Assembly (NCBI GenBank): GCA_019694345.1
Contig: JAIBCA010000046.1
Coordinates: forward strand, 1-33,039
Length of the DNA: 33,039 nucleotides
Source: Pyrinomonadaceae bacterium
GTDB taxonomy: Bacteria; Acidobacteriota; Blastocatellia; Pyrinomonadales; Pyrinomonadaceae
Direction of reading: 5' to 3'
Part shown: piece by piece, positions 1 to 8,284 of the stretch
Position numbering within the stretch: the first letter of the stretch is position 1
How the letters are laid out: every line of letters begins with the position of its first letter
Program-made: the position numbers and the translations under genes
The notes under the pieces: model-generated
Databases searched by the model: none
What the model was told of the DNA's origin: nothing
What the model saw: only the letters and a program-made list of their open reading frames with translations

Positions 1-32
1 GCTGGAAATCTACAACCACCACCGACCACACG

Positions 33-62
33 ATTCGCTGGGAGGCATGCCTCCCAGCGAAT
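33..62. repeat. 30-bp perfect palindrome, possible hairpin terminator
   Basis: Positions 33-62 are a perfect inverted repeat centred between 47 and 48 (core GGAGGCATGCCTCC). As RNA it would form a 13-bp GC-rich stem with a CATG loop. No run of T follows on either strand, so it is not a classical intrinsic terminator. It lies just past the stop of the small minus-strand gene at 97-186 and could end that transcript. It could also be one copy of a dispersed palindromic repeat. Confidence 0.6.
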
Positions 63-96
63 ATCTCACAAAACACAAAACTGGAAATGCGTATTC

Positions 97-186
97 CTAG
101 CTGGTACTAATCGCGGGAGGTTTACAAACGGAATAGAGCATGGTCAAAATTCCCACAAGTAAAAGTGTATGAACTAGATATTTCAT
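97..186 (-). CDS. putative 29-residue single-span membrane peptide
   Basis: This short frame starts with ATG at 186-184 and is preceded by AGGGAG five to six bases upstream on the minus strand, a good ribosome-binding site. The product has one hydrophobic stretch from about residue 4 to 23 (VHTLLLVGILTMLYSV), one Cys at 24 and a short polar tail. It is divergent from the Crp/Fnr-type gene at 302, and a perfect Crp/Fnr-like palindrome at 238-257 lies about 52 bases upstream of its start, a usual activator distance. The gene may therefore be controlled by the neighbouring regulator. No family is recognised. The good RBS and placed operator argue for a real gene; the length leaves doubt. Confidence 0.45.
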   Translation of the reverse strand: MKYLVHTLLLVGILTMLYSVCKPPAISTS

Positions 187-237
187 TGGAACTCCCTCGT
201 TCTCTACTTTATTGAGTATCAAATTCGGGTGACTCGG

Positions 238-257
238 TTTATGATTTGCATCATAAA
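238..257. promoter_or_regulatory. Crp/Fnr-type operator between divergent genes
   Basis: TTTATGAT-TTGC-ATCATAAA is a perfect 8-bp inverted repeat with a 4-bp spacer. It fits the TGAT-N4-ATCA core of FNR/DNR/NNR-class sites. It sits 45 bases before the regulator ATG at 302 and 52 bases before the small peptide start at 186, so it could serve both promoters and give autoregulation. Sites at 961, 2013, 17870 and 19030 have the same layout. Confidence 0.7.
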
Positions 258-301
258 ATGTGAATATTAGTAAGGGAATCGTAGCGGGGCGGCTCACGTA
301 C

Positions 302-946
302 ATGAGGCAAATATCCGAACACATCAGTGCCGAATTAACCGAAAGGCTTTTTGCAATTGGCGGCAAAAACTCGTTCAGCAGCGGCGAGCACATTTTTTTC
401 GAAGGTGACCGGGCCACCTTCTTGCCAATAATACTTGATGGAAAGATCAAGATGGTTCGTTATCCTGAGGCGGGTAAGGAGATCATAATTGGCCTGTTTC
501 AGGCGGGCGAGATATTTGCGATTCCGCCGGCAATGGACGGAAAGAGATTTCCAGCAACAGCGGTTGCAATTGAGGAATGCTCGCTGCTTATGGTCCCACG
601 AAGTGAATTTCTGGCATTGATGGAATCATCTTCCGAATTTTCTTCACTAGTGCTGAATCGCATGTGCGGTATTCTTCGTGATCGTGCCGATACGGTCCAG
701 ATAATGGCCACGCCATCTGCCGAGCAACGTATAGCGAGTGTTATTTTGAGGCTGACGGGTGAAATGAATGGCCAAGAAACTAAGAAGATCACGCATCGAC
801 GGCAAGATATTGCAGAGATGGCCGGACTTTCGCTCGCGACCACGATTCGGACGATCCGAAAGCTCGCGGACAAAGGATGTCTTAAGATCAATGGCGGGAG
901 AATATTCGTAGAAACCACTCAGCATCTTCGAACTCTTGTCCGTTAG
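302..946 (+). CDS. Crp/Fnr-family transcriptional regulator
   Basis: The protein (214 residues from ATG 302) has an N-terminal cyclic-nucleotide-binding-like beta roll (about residues 5-120, with FFEGDRATFLPIILDGKIKM), a dimer helix near 125-145, and a C-terminal winged helix-turn-helix (about 155-205; recognition helix LSLATTIRTIRKL). The N-terminal four-cysteine motif of oxygen-sensing FNR is absent, so it is more like DNR/NNR or a general Crp-like regulator; the ligand cannot be read from sequence. A GTG at 260 is also in frame but lies three bases after the operator palindrome and lacks an RBS, so ATG 302 is preferred. Context (ric, moaA, Nar/Nxr genes, matching boxes) suggests it controls nitrate/NO-type respiration. 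Confidence 0.85.
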   Translation: MRQISEHISAELTERLFAIGGKNSFSSGEHIFFEGDRATFLPIILDGKIKMVRYPEAGKEIIIGLFQAGEIFAIPPAMDGKRFPATAVAIEECSLLMVPRSEFLALMESSSEFSSLVLNRMCGILRDRADTVQIMATPSAEQRIASVILRLTGEMNGQETKKITHRRQDIAEMAGLSLATTIRTIRKLADKGCLKINGGRIFVETTQHLRTLVR

Positions 947-960
947 GCTAACCGCGAAAA

Positions 961-976
961 CGTGATTTGGATCATA
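961..976. promoter_or_regulatory. Crp/Fnr-type operator upstream of DUF7009 gene
   Basis: CGTGATTTGGATCATA contains the TGAT-N4-ATCA core. Its centre is about 68 bases upstream of the start at 1037, suitable for an activator site with transcription starting about 25 bases before the gene. It shares the outer ATA and the core with the site at 238. Confidence 0.6.
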
Positions 977-1036
977 TTTAGTAGACTGGCGGCCTGCTAA
1001 CCTCCTCGTTGTAAGCCTTTTGTTGAGAATTAGATC

Positions 1037-1417
1037 ATGAAACTTCGAATTAGAGAAAACACTCTTCGTTTTCGGTTGGGTCGTTCCGAAGTCAAGACTT
1101 TTGATCAAACAGGAACTATCGGGGACATCGTGCGGTTTGGGTTAGGAAAGAACGACTTTGGTTACTTGCTCAAAAAAACGCCAGACAGTAATTTTTCGGC
1201 CTCATTTGCGGACGGAATAATTACAGCACTCGTACCTGCCTCCGATGCCAATAGCTGGGCTCGCTCCGACGAGGTCAGCCTTGCCGGCACCTTTCTGGCC
1301 GACGAACAAACCGAACTTAGAATATTGATCGAAAAAGACTTTGTATGTCTAAATGCCCACAACGACGAAGACCAGTCTGACCGCTATCCTCATCCCAAAG
1401 GCGACGCAGCCTGCTAA
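1037..1417 (+). CDS. DUF7009 family protein
   Basis: This is a 126-residue soluble protein with no signal peptide. It resembles the small DUF7009 family: a start of the type MKLRIRENTLRFRL, a middle segment with SASFADGIITALVP, and a C-terminal segment with LRILIEKDFVCLNAHNDED followed by an Asp/Pro-rich tail. Its biochemical role is not known. It follows a Crp/Fnr-type box and precedes the broken cupin and ric, so it probably belongs to the same stress or anaerobic regulon. Family assignment is from memory of the conserved segments, not a search. Confidence 0.7.
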   Translation: MKLRIRENTLRFRLGRSEVKTFDQTGTIGDIVRFGLGKNDFGYLLKKTPDSNFSASFADGIITALVPASDANSWARSDEVSLAGTFLADEQTELRILIEKDFVCLNAHNDEDQSDRYPHPKGDAAC

Positions 1418-1573
1418 GCTCGATGGTACGAGGATTTACGGTTCAACGGCATTTTTCCCGGTTCGACCACTAATGCTCGGCGATCATGGAAATATTCGGA
1501 TCGGCTAATAGAGTGTTATTCAATTATCTGATTCTGAATTGAGTTCCGGAAGCACAATGGAGGTTTGTCAAAA

Positions 1574-1972
1574 ATGGAGAAGAGTTTGTTCTTAACTTTA
1601 ATTTTGGGCGTTGTGCTGCTGATCTTCACGGTCAGCGGTTTTAATGTCGGCAGTCAGGAAAGAAACATGCAAATGTTGACTTTACAAACTAAGATCGGCA
1701 ACGGCAAAGATAAAGAAGTTACGTCGCTTTTTGATGGTGAACGCCGAAAAATCGTCCAAATTCCGCCACGCAATAAGGCGGTTTTATATGCTCATAAAGC
1801 CGCCGAGCCGCTTACGATTCAGTGTAGCGCGGGGCAAGGCAAACTTATTGTTTGTTGAGAAGAAGTGGAACTGCAACAGGGAGTTCTTGTCACGATTGAG
1901 CCGAATGTGGTGCTCGAAATTAGGGCCACGCCGAAAGTATCAATTTTACTAACCAAATTTAAGGACAAATAA
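1574..1972 (+). pseudogene. membrane-anchored small cupin interrupted by in-frame TGA
   Basis: The frame from ATG 1574 (GGAGG at 1559-1563) encodes an N-terminal hydrophobic segment (LFLTLILGVVLLIFTVSGF) and the first strands of a small cupin barrel. It meets TGA at 1856-1858, then continues in the same frame to TAA at 1970-1972 with residues that complete the cupin (EEVELQQGVLVTIEPNVVLEI). In related cupins a Gly normally precedes EEVEL, so one G-to-T change (GGA to TGA) explains the stop. The upstream piece alone lacks the last strands. Alternatives are a sequencing error or recoding as selenocysteine. Only a weak 4-bp hairpin (GAAC/GTTC) follows the TGA, so recoding is not favoured. Confidence 0.65.
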
Positions 1973-2012
1973 AAAAGCAAACGCCATTCGGAGGCTGCTT
2001 TAAGTTTTGGAA

Positions 2013-2028
2013 CATGACCGAGATCATA
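2013..2028. promoter_or_regulatory. probable Crp/Fnr-type operator upstream of ric
   Basis: CATGACCGAGATCATA matches the local consensus TATGAY-N4-RTCATA with one half-site as TGAC. Its centre is about 68 bases before the ric start at 2089, the same spacing as the site before the DUF7009 gene. It is weaker than the sites at 238 and 961. Confidence 0.5.
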
Positions 2029-2088
2029 TTTCCCCTTGTAAACATCGGCGATACTTATGCTGGAGTATATTTTTGGAGGATTAATTAA

Positions 2089-2817
2089 ATGATCAGTGTT
2101 CAAGGTAAAACAGTACGCGAAATAGCACTTGAGATGCCGTTGACGACCCGCGTCTTTGAGGAGTTCAGGATCGACTATTGTTGTCATGGGGACACGCCAT
2201 TCGACGACGCCTGTAAGAACGCCGGGGCCACTCCGGAAATGGTATTGCAGAAGATCGATGGCGTTTTGGTTGGATCAGCAAGTAGTGATCAAGAATCGTT
2301 CTCCAAAATGGATCTGAGCGATCTCGTCGATCATATTTTAGATAAACATCACGTCTATACACGCGACGAAATGAGCCATTTGACCCCGCTGATGGCTAAG
2401 GTCGCGAGCCGTCACGGCAATCATAGTCCATATCTTCTTGAGTTGAAGGATCTTTTCCAGGCTCTTTGTGATGATCTGGGTCCTCACATGGTGAAAGAAG
2501 AAATGGTTCTTTTCCCATACATCCAAAAACTAGAGCATAGTCATTCAAATCATCTAAACGTTGAATTTCCGCCATTTGGAACTGTCCAACATCCGGTGTA
2601 TATGATGAACATCGAGCATGAAGAGGTCGGAGAAATACTGGCCAAAATGCGTGAAGTGACTAATGAATATACTTTGCCGGCAGAGGCTTGCCCGAGCTTT
2701 ACCGCCCTGTACCACAGGCTTGGCGAATTTGAGCGGGATTTGCACCAGCACATTCATCTTGAGAATAATTTGCTCTTTCCACGGGCGATCGAGCTAGAAG
2801 AAAAGGTAAGAGCGTAA
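2089..2817 (+). CDS. ric: RIC/ScdA/YtfE-family di-iron iron-sulfur cluster repair protein
   Basis: This cytoplasmic protein (242 residues) has the two-part layout of RIC proteins. The N-terminal ScdA_N (DUF542) domain (about 1-60) carries the DYCCHG motif at 29-34. A hemerythrin-like four-helix domain (about 75-240) carries the His/Glu di-iron ligands in segments such as DHILDKHHVYTRDE, HMVKEEMVLFP, NIEHEEVG and HQHIHLENNLLFP. Family members restore Fe-S clusters damaged by nitric oxide or oxidants. It is preceded by a Crp/Fnr-like box and followed 25 bases later by the YwiC-like gene. Finding it beside a Nar/Nxr-type enzyme with many clusters fits a nitrosative-stress role. Confidence 0.93.
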   Translation: MISVQGKTVREIALEMPLTTRVFEEFRIDYCCHGDTPFDDACKNAGATPEMVLQKIDGVLVGSASSDQESFSKMDLSDLVDHILDKHHVYTRDEMSHLTPLMAKVASRHGNHSPYLLELKDLFQALCDDLGPHMVKEEMVLFPYIQKLEHSHSNHLNVEFPPFGTVQHPVYMMNIEHEEVGEILAKMREVTNEYTLPAEACPSFTALYHRLGEFERDLHQHIHLENNLLFPRAIELEEKVRA

Positions 2818-2842
2818 TGCCGGATTCGAAATAGGCTTAAGC

Positions 2843-3661
2843 ATGTCGACTGCCGCACCGATCATAAAACCCCGCAGAGCTGTTCGCGTGCGGCAAGTCG
2901 CTCTGCCTGCGGAACATGGAGGATGGGCTTTTTTGCTCGAACCTATTGTCGCCGGCCTGGCGATCGCGTTTTCAGTCGGAGCTCCTTGGATCGCCTGTCT
3001 GGCTATCGGGGCGTTTCTCACACGGCAGCCACTCAAGGTTCTGATCGCAGATCGCTTTGGATTTCGGAACAGGGAACGTGCGGGCCTAGCATTTCGATTC
3101 TTGCTTTGCTACGGTGCGATCTTCTCGATTGGGCTGGCGGGAACTCTCTTATCAGTCGGTGTGCAACCGCTACTTCCTTTGGTTTGGGTCCTGCCGTTCG
3201 CTGTTTTTCAAATATTTATCGATGCTTCGGGAAAAAGTCGAAAGCTGATACCTGAGTTGACGGGAGCTGTCGTAATGTCGGCATCGATCGCAGCGATCGG
3301 ACTCGCGGCCAATATGCCATGGATTAACGTCGCTGCTCTTTGGTCGATCTTTGCGGCAAGGTCAATAGCCTCCGTCATTTATGTTCGCGAGCGGTTACGT
3401 CTGGAGAAGGGCAAGCCGTATTCTCGGGTGATCCCCACTCTCGCCCATGTCGCGACCTTTTTCCTGACCACAGCCTTGGCCTACTTTGGATTTAGTCCGT
3501 TTCTTACCATTCTAGGTATGTTTGTGCTGGCTTATCGAGCAATCGAAGGCCTTTCACCAGGCCGCAGTAAAATGAAAGCGATGGAGATCGGCGTCTGGGA
3601 GATCGTATACGGCACGCTCGTTGTTTTATCGGTAGTGATCGGACACTTCGCCGGATTCTGA
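2843..3661 (+). CDS. YwiC-like polytopic membrane protein
   Basis: This 272-residue protein has about eight hydrophobic helices and the N-terminal motif PAEHGGWAFLLEP (near residue 20) typical of the YwiC-like family. Family function is not settled. In Bacillus subtilis ywiC lies in the fnr/nar region, so its presence beside a Crp/Fnr regulator and Nar-type genes repeats a known association. It starts 25 bases after ric and is probably cotranscribed. The RBS is weak (AGG about nine bases before the ATG). Confidence 0.75.
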   Translation: MSTAAPIIKPRRAVRVRQVALPAEHGGWAFLLEPIVAGLAIAFSVGAPWIACLAIGAFLTRQPLKVLIADRFGFRNRERAGLAFRFLLCYGAIFSIGLAGTLLSVGVQPLLPLVWVLPFAVFQIFIDASGKSRKLIPELTGAVVMSASIAAIGLAANMPWINVAALWSIFAARSIASVIYVRERLRLEKGKPYSRVIPTLAHVATFFLTTALAYFGFSPFLTILGMFVLAYRAIEGLSPGRSKMKAMEIGVWEIVYGTLVVLSVVIGHFAGF

Positions 3662-3701
3662 TACGGGGCGGCTTCGTAACTTTGATCCGAACACTCAACT
3701 T

Positions 3702-5075
3702 ATGCACAACTTAGATCTTGACCTGGTCGAGATGTCGCTCGACGTCATCAAATACGCGATCAGCCGTATTTCCGATACCGACCCTCAACTCGGCTTCCCC
3801 AAAAAGGCCGAGGAATTAAAAGCCCTCGTCGGCGAGACGATCACACCTAAGGGCATCGGCGGCGAGAAAGCATTTGCTCTCTTTAAGGATGTATTGGTCA
3901 AAGCGAGCGTGCCGATCGATCATCCCAGACACCTCGCATTCGTTCCGGCATCTCCGACCAGGGCGGCGGTACTGTTCGATCTCGTGACCTCGGCAACCAG
4001 TGTTCATGGAGCTTTCTGGCTGGAGGGAGCAGGATGTATTTTTGCCGAGAACCAAGCGATGGAATGGCTGGTCTCATTGACTGGAATGCCAGCCGGGGCC
4101 TTCGGTGTTTTTACAAGCGGCGGAACAGAAGCAAATCTTTCGGCAATGGTCACCGCCCGCGAACATTGGCGTGACCGGGACGAAAGCAACACAAGAACAC
4201 GCGGCATCGTGATGGCCTCAAACGGAGCCCATTCGTCGATCAAAGCAATGGCGAAGGTCATCGACGCTGACGTCCTTTTGATCGAGACTGAAAGCCGACT
4301 CGAGATCTCTCACTTGGCTGACACTCTTTCACGGATGTCGGCTGGAGATCGTAACCGGGTGTTCGCTGTGATTGCAACCGCCGGTACGACCAACGCGGGA
4401 ATAATTGACGACCTCGCTGGTATCGCAGCAATTTGCCGATCAGAGGACATTTGGTTTCACGTTGATGCCGCCTACGGTGGCGGGGCATTAGCGGCACGTT
4501 CCGTGCGCCATCTATTTAATGGGATCGAACGGGCCGATAGTGTCACGATCGACCCTCATAAGTGGCTGTTTTCGCCATATGACTGCGGTGCGATCATTTA
4601 CCGCGACCCCGAACTAGCAAAAAAAGCCCACGCGCAGGAAGGTTCATATCTCGACATCTTTAGCGATGAAGGTGCACATGGATATAATCCGTCGGATTAT
4701 CAGATTCAGCTAACGCGGCGTGTGCGAGGCCTGCCGTTGTGGTTCTCATTGGCATACCACGGCACGGATCGGTACGAAAAAGCCATTGAACGCGGGATCG
4801 AACTAGCTCAGATCGCAGGGCGATTGATCACCGAAGCCAAACATACGGAGCTGGTTCGCGAACCTAGCCTGTCCTGCGTTCTGTTCCGTCGAAAAGGATG
4901 GCAGCCGGAAGACTACCGCGCGTGGACCTACAAGAATCACAAGTCAGGATTCGCTCTGGTCGCTCCCACCAAATGGAGAAACCCAGAGGGACCGGAAACT
5001 GTATCGAGATTTTGCTTTATCAACCCGGACTCTACCGAAAAGGATATCCGCGACATTCTACTGACAATGGCATAA
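3702..5075 (+). CDS. group II PLP-dependent amino acid decarboxylase
   Basis: The 457-residue protein is a full-length fold-type I decarboxylase of the glutamate/aromatic-L-amino-acid/diaminobutyrate group. Visible features are the FTSGGTEANLSAM cofactor-phosphate segment, HVDAAYGGG with the Asp that contacts the pyridine nitrogen, and DPHKW with the Schiff-base Lys at about residue 287. The substrate cannot be told. There is no clear RBS before ATG 3702; an in-frame ATG lies ten codons later. It ends 19 bases before the 3' end of the convergent chaperone gene. A link to the respiratory genes is not evident; it may be a passenger. Confidence 0.88.
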   Translation: MHNLDLDLVEMSLDVIKYAISRISDTDPQLGFPKKAEELKALVGETITPKGIGGEKAFALFKDVLVKASVPIDHPRHLAFVPASPTRAAVLFDLVTSATSVHGAFWLEGAGCIFAENQAMEWLVSLTGMPAGAFGVFTSGGTEANLSAMVTAREHWRDRDESNTRTRGIVMASNGAHSSIKAMAKVIDADVLLIETESRLEISHLADTLSRMSAGDRNRVFAVIATAGTTNAGIIDDLAGIAAICRSEDIWFHVDAAYGGGALAARSVRHLFNGIERADSVTIDPHKWLFSPYDCGAIIYRDPELAKKAHAQEGSYLDIFSDEGAHGYNPSDYQIQLTRRVRGLPLWFSLAYHGTDRYEKAIERGIELAQIAGRLITEAKHTELVREPSLSCVLFRRKGWQPEDYRAWTYKNHKSGFALVAPTKWRNPEGPETVSRFCFINPDSTEKDIRDILLTMA

Positions 5076-5094
5076 GCTCAAATTTTCTTCGGCA

Positions 5095-6222
5095 TCAAGC
5101 CCCTCCACAATCAAATTTAGATTCATCCTCGTCATCGAGCACCGGGAGGAATATTTGTTTTGATTTATCTTTGTCAGGGCCGACGCGATCAAACAGCGCC
5201 GCGCCGGCGAGCTTAAGATAGTTTATCCCGGATGCAGCAAGGAGCTTGGACAGCCTATGGGCATATTTTGAAATATGATCGTCGACAAACGCTATTGATG
5301 CTCTTGAGGTCACATCGGCACTTTCGTTATCGCCGTTTTCTAGGGCGAAAAGCTCTTTCAATCGCAGGTACGCGATGAACCCGGTTTCGACCGCAACGTG
5401 ATCAGGCACCTCATTCGTGGTTGGTCTATAGGAGAACGCATCGTAAAAACTATTCAGTTCGGCTAACATGTACCCGGGTTGAACCCAGCCGCGATAACTG
5501 ACCTCGCGACCGGGAGCTGGCCCGCCTGGTCCGAATATCGAATGGAACAAGCCTTCACTCGCCTCTTTCTGAGCGGCCTTTGCTGCACGTTTCAGTTTTT
5601 TGTCGGTCACCGGGTTCCCGAGATCCGCTACATGTTTGAACCAGTCCTTCGACGGACAATCAAACAGCAGGCTGATGAGCCGCCATTCTGCTGCCTCCGC
5701 GAGCAGGTCTCTGGTTCGGTTTTCCTGTGTTTTCATAATGGACACCTTGTCAATGTTTTTCCCGCGAAGTTTTACGCGGTCAAGCAATTCATACTTCTCT
5801 TTATCCGATAGCAGTGCGTCTAGGATCGGGTAAAGGAAGTCGGCCTCACGCCGGTCGTGATGACTGCAAAGGCGAAGAAAGAACGCTTCGCGATCCAGAA
5901 GCTGTAGAAGGACTCGATCCATCTCCGTTTCGACCGCCATCTCGCCCGTCTTTTCCTTGAATAGTTCAATAAACGAACGCATCTTAGCGTGATCGTCAAA
6001 ATAGAGTTTTGGAGCTCCTGCCGCCGGGAAGTCGGCACGCTGTTCGTAAACCGGCAGCAGAAAATGCTCTTCGTCAGCCATATGGCTGAAGAGAGTTGAC
6101 TCATATGCGTTAAGCAGGCGGAGGGCCCTTTCAAAATCAAAATGAAGCAAGGCCCGCTGGTGCTCGAAGAATAATTCGTCGATCACCTTGTGAACCTTAA
6201 TGAGATCGCTAATCACAGCCAT
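5095..6222 (-). CDS. hemerythrin-like domain fused to TorD/NarJ-type molybdoenzyme chaperone
   Basis: This 375-residue protein joins two domains. Residues about 1-155 form a hemerythrin-like four-helix bundle with candidate di-iron ligands (H in LIKVHKVID, HMADEEHFLLP, FDDHAKM, HHDRREADFLYP). Residues about 165-350 resemble TorD/DmsD/NarJ chaperones, including EVPDHVAVETGFIAYL and FVDDHISKYAHRL. Such chaperones bind the Tat signal of the catalytic subunit and hold export until molybdenum cofactor is inserted. It is last in the operon, ten bases after the gamma-subunit gene, with GGAG before the ATG. The fusion suggests that maturation of the enzyme is coupled to O2, NO or iron status. The fusion is seen; the sensing role is inference. 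Confidence 0.8.
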   Translation of the reverse strand: MAVISDLIKVHKVIDELFFEHQRALLHFDFERALRLLNAYESTLFSHMADEEHFLLPVYEQRADFPAAGAPKLYFDDHAKMRSFIELFKEKTGEMAVETEMDRVLLQLLDREAFFLRLCSHHDRREADFLYPILDALLSDKEKYELLDRVKLRGKNIDKVSIMKTQENRTRDLLAEAAEWRLISLLFDCPSKDWFKHVADLGNPVTDKKLKRAAKAAQKEASEGLFHSIFGPGGPAPGREVSYRGWVQPGYMLAELNSFYDAFSYRPTTNEVPDHVAVETGFIAYLRLKELFALENGDNESADVTSRASIAFVDDHISKYAHRLSKLLAASGINYLKLAGAALFDRVGPDKDKSKQIFLPVLDDEDESKFDCGGA

Positions 6223-6232
6223 ATTTCTCCGT

Positions 6233-7075
6233 TCACTTCAAGATCAACGGTACCCAACCGGTTCGCATCTTTCTTGCTCCTACCTCGATGTGGGAGCCTT
6301 CCCAGACAGCGAACGCGATCTGAGATGGCGATGAGGCTGAGAACCCGGCTGGCATCGGCCGGGAGATGACGACCGCCCAGCCTTTGGCAGTTTTGACACC
6401 CTTTCCCTTCGAGACCGCGTTCGGTGCCGGAGATAATGTACTCGGCCCTTCTGCTATCAGGTCTTCTACCGGTTGTTCGCGTGGTCCGGAACGCCTGCTT
6501 CCGAGTGCTCGTGCCGGAGAGTAGCGAGCTGCGGTCTCGGCCTGTGCCTGCGGGTTATTCTCGAGCGGCTTGGCCTCTGCCGGGTAGTGATCGATCGAGG
6601 CATTTGGATAGATCGCGTTAATATTATCAGCTCGTCCTTCGACGATCGCCTGCCAATCCGCACGCCAATATGAGATCTCGACGGTTTTTCCTATCTCGCC
6701 CATTTGGGGCGCAGGCACATTTGGATCGATCTTTGATGGAATCTGAACGGCACAACCGTCAATAAAATGTCTAGGCCCGGGCATGTCGCTTTGGCTCTCA
6801 TCCATCCATTCGAGCCGGAATGCCATTTCGCTGCCGTTGGTTATCGCCTTGACCATCACCTCAGACGTTGACGGTTCTAATAGTCTCGGCTCGACCAGAT
6901 CTTGTAGGATCATTTTAGATGTATGGAGCGAGACCGCATCCCAGACTGCCGCGTTTGGGTCGAGCGTGACCTCCTTGACCTGAGCGACGTTGACCTCGGC
7001 TGTCGGAACTTGAACCTTACTGCACGAAGTTGCGAATAAAAGAGCGAGAATAGTAAGCGACGTTACGAAACGCAT
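6233..7075 (-). CDS. haem-b gamma subunit (EBDH-gamma/NxrC type), lipoprotein
   Basis: From ATG 7075 (AGGAGG five bases upstream) the 280-residue product has a signal peptide ending in a lipobox-like LLFATSC. The rest is an ethylbenzene-dehydrogenase-related haem-binding fold, as in the gamma subunits of type II DMSO-reductase enzymes (NxrC, DdhC, SerC, ClrC). Supporting segments include DPNAAVWDAV near the N terminus, MAFRLEWMDES, and a C-terminal IAFAVWEGSHIEVGARK. In the family this subunit holds one haem b (usually Met/Lys ligated) and accepts or donates electrons to the beta subunit. It starts ten bases after the beta gene stop. A lipid anchor places it outside the cytoplasmic membrane. 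The axial ligands were not assigned. Confidence 0.82.
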   Translation of the reverse strand: MRFVTSLTILALLFATSCSKVQVPTAEVNVAQVKEVTLDPNAAVWDAVSLHTSKMILQDLVEPRLLEPSTSEVMVKAITNGSEMAFRLEWMDESQSDMPGPRHFIDGCAVQIPSKIDPNVPAPQMGEIGKTVEISYWRADWQAIVEGRADNINAIYPNASIDHYPAEAKPLENNPQAQAETAARYSPARALGSRRSGPREQPVEDLIAEGPSTLSPAPNAVSKGKGVKTAKGWAVVISRPMPAGFSASSPSQIAFAVWEGSHIEVGARKMRTGWVPLILK

Positions 7076-7085
7076 AAAAACCTCC

Positions 7086-8228
7086 TCACGGACAATTGGT
7101 GCGCGTGATCTGATAGAGCTTGTCATAGGCCGGTCGAATATGGATAGGTTCCTTGAACGGCACATTTACCAGCTCTTGTCCATTTTCATCCATTCCGATC
7201 GCCTTATCGCCGACCCGCTTCCATTTCCGCACTATTCGCTCGGTCGAGCCGAAAAGACCTAAAAGACTTGTCAGGTCCGGATCGTTCGGAGCATTTCGGT
7301 AGATCTCCACTGCTCTGTCAGTACCTGGGCCGAACATCTGTCGGGTAAACGCAGCTGGTACATGGATCGGAGGAATGTAGTAGACGTTGGGCTCCAGGCC
7401 GAATTGCGGGAAGAGCGGCAAAGCAACCTTCTTGATATGGACAAGATAATCGATTGGGTTGTCGGCCTCGGCCTTGTCTGGCGTATTGATGAATCCCGCG
7501 ACGCGGATTTTCCCAATGCAATTTTCGAAACACTGTGGCGAAATCCCTTGCTCGATCTTTGGAAAACAGGCAATGCATTTCTCCGAGGTCGATGTCATCG
7601 GGTTAAAGAACACTTTCTTGTACGGACACCCGCGAACACATTCCTGATAACCGCGACACCGGCCCTGATCGACAAGAACGATGCCGTCGTCAGGCCGTTT
7701 GTAGATAGAGCCTCGCGGGCACGACGCCAGACATCCGGGATAGGTGCAGTGATTGCAGATACGAGCCAGATAATAGAACCACGACATCGCATGCGGCACT
7801 TCCATGCTCGCTCCATGTTCGATGCCGCCCGCACAGTCGTCCTCGCCGACATTCGGATAGGCGTAATCCTCGGATTCCGGCCGCCATCCGAGAACGCGTT
7901 CACCGGCCGGAGCAGATTCGAATATTGTGCTGCCTTTGTAAACGGGCTGGCCGTTTTCCTCGCCCCAATTTTGCCCGTCTAGGAGGCTCAATAGATTAAG
8001 GTCCCAGGCAAGAGGATAGGAGCCGTAAGGCTTGCTTTCGACGTTGTTCCAAAGCATGTATTCCTGTCCTTTACCTGAGGTCCACGTGGTTTTGCACGCC
8101 AGCGTGCAGGTTTGGCACGCGATACATTTATTCGTATCGAAAACGGCGGCAAATTGCTTCTGCGGCCGGCTTTCCGGATACCAATAGGACATTTCACGTC
8201 CGAGCTGCCAGTTATTTACGCGAGCCAT
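7086..8228 (-). CDS. NarH/NxrB-type iron-sulfur beta subunit
   Basis: The 380-residue protein has the four-cluster pattern of NarH/NxrB. The first motif is C35-x2-C38-x2-C41-x3-C45 ([11 protein letters not shown]). Later motifs are [29 protein letters not shown] and KCIACFP...[10 protein letters not shown]. The N-terminal segment NNWQLGREM and the downstream [17 protein letters not shown] closely recall periplasmic NxrB rather than cytoplasmic NarH. There is no signal peptide, so it would be carried out with the Tat-exported alpha subunit. It transfers electrons between the gamma haem and the molybdenum subunit. GGAG precedes the ATG. Direction of catalysis (nitrate reduction or nitrite oxidation) cannot be read from this subunit. 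Confidence 0.88.
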   Translation of the reverse strand: MARVNNWQLGREMSYWYPESRPQKQFAAVFDTNKCIACQTCTLACKTTWTSGKGQEYMLWNNVESKPYGSYPLAWDLNLLSLLDGQNWGEENGQPVYKGSTIFESAPAGERVLGWRPESEDYAYPNVGEDDCAGGIEHGASMEVPHAMSWFYYLARICNHCTYPGCLASCPRGSIYKRPDDGIVLVDQGRCRGYQECVRGCPYKKVFFNPMTSTSEKCIACFPKIEQGISPQCFENCIGKIRVAGFINTPDKAEADNPIDYLVHIKKVALPLFPQFGLEPNVYYIPPIHVPAAFTRQMFGPGTDRAVEIYRNAPNDPDLTSLLGLFGSTERIVRKWKRVGDKAIGMDENGQELVNVPFKEPIHIRPAYDKLYQITRTNCP

Positions 8229-8284
8229 ATGTTTGTTCTCCGTGTCTTCAGTTTGTTATTAACATCGATCATCACAATAATTTT

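Noticed and set aside
97..450. 117-codon minus-strand frame
   Set aside because: Its first two thirds are the antisense of the regulator gene; only the last 29 codons, with their own RBS, are kept as a possible gene.
1856..1895. Selenocysteine insertion element after the TGA
   Set aside because: Only a 4-bp GAAC/GTTC stem is visible; a convincing bacterial SECIS stem and loop is missing and no sel genes are in the window.
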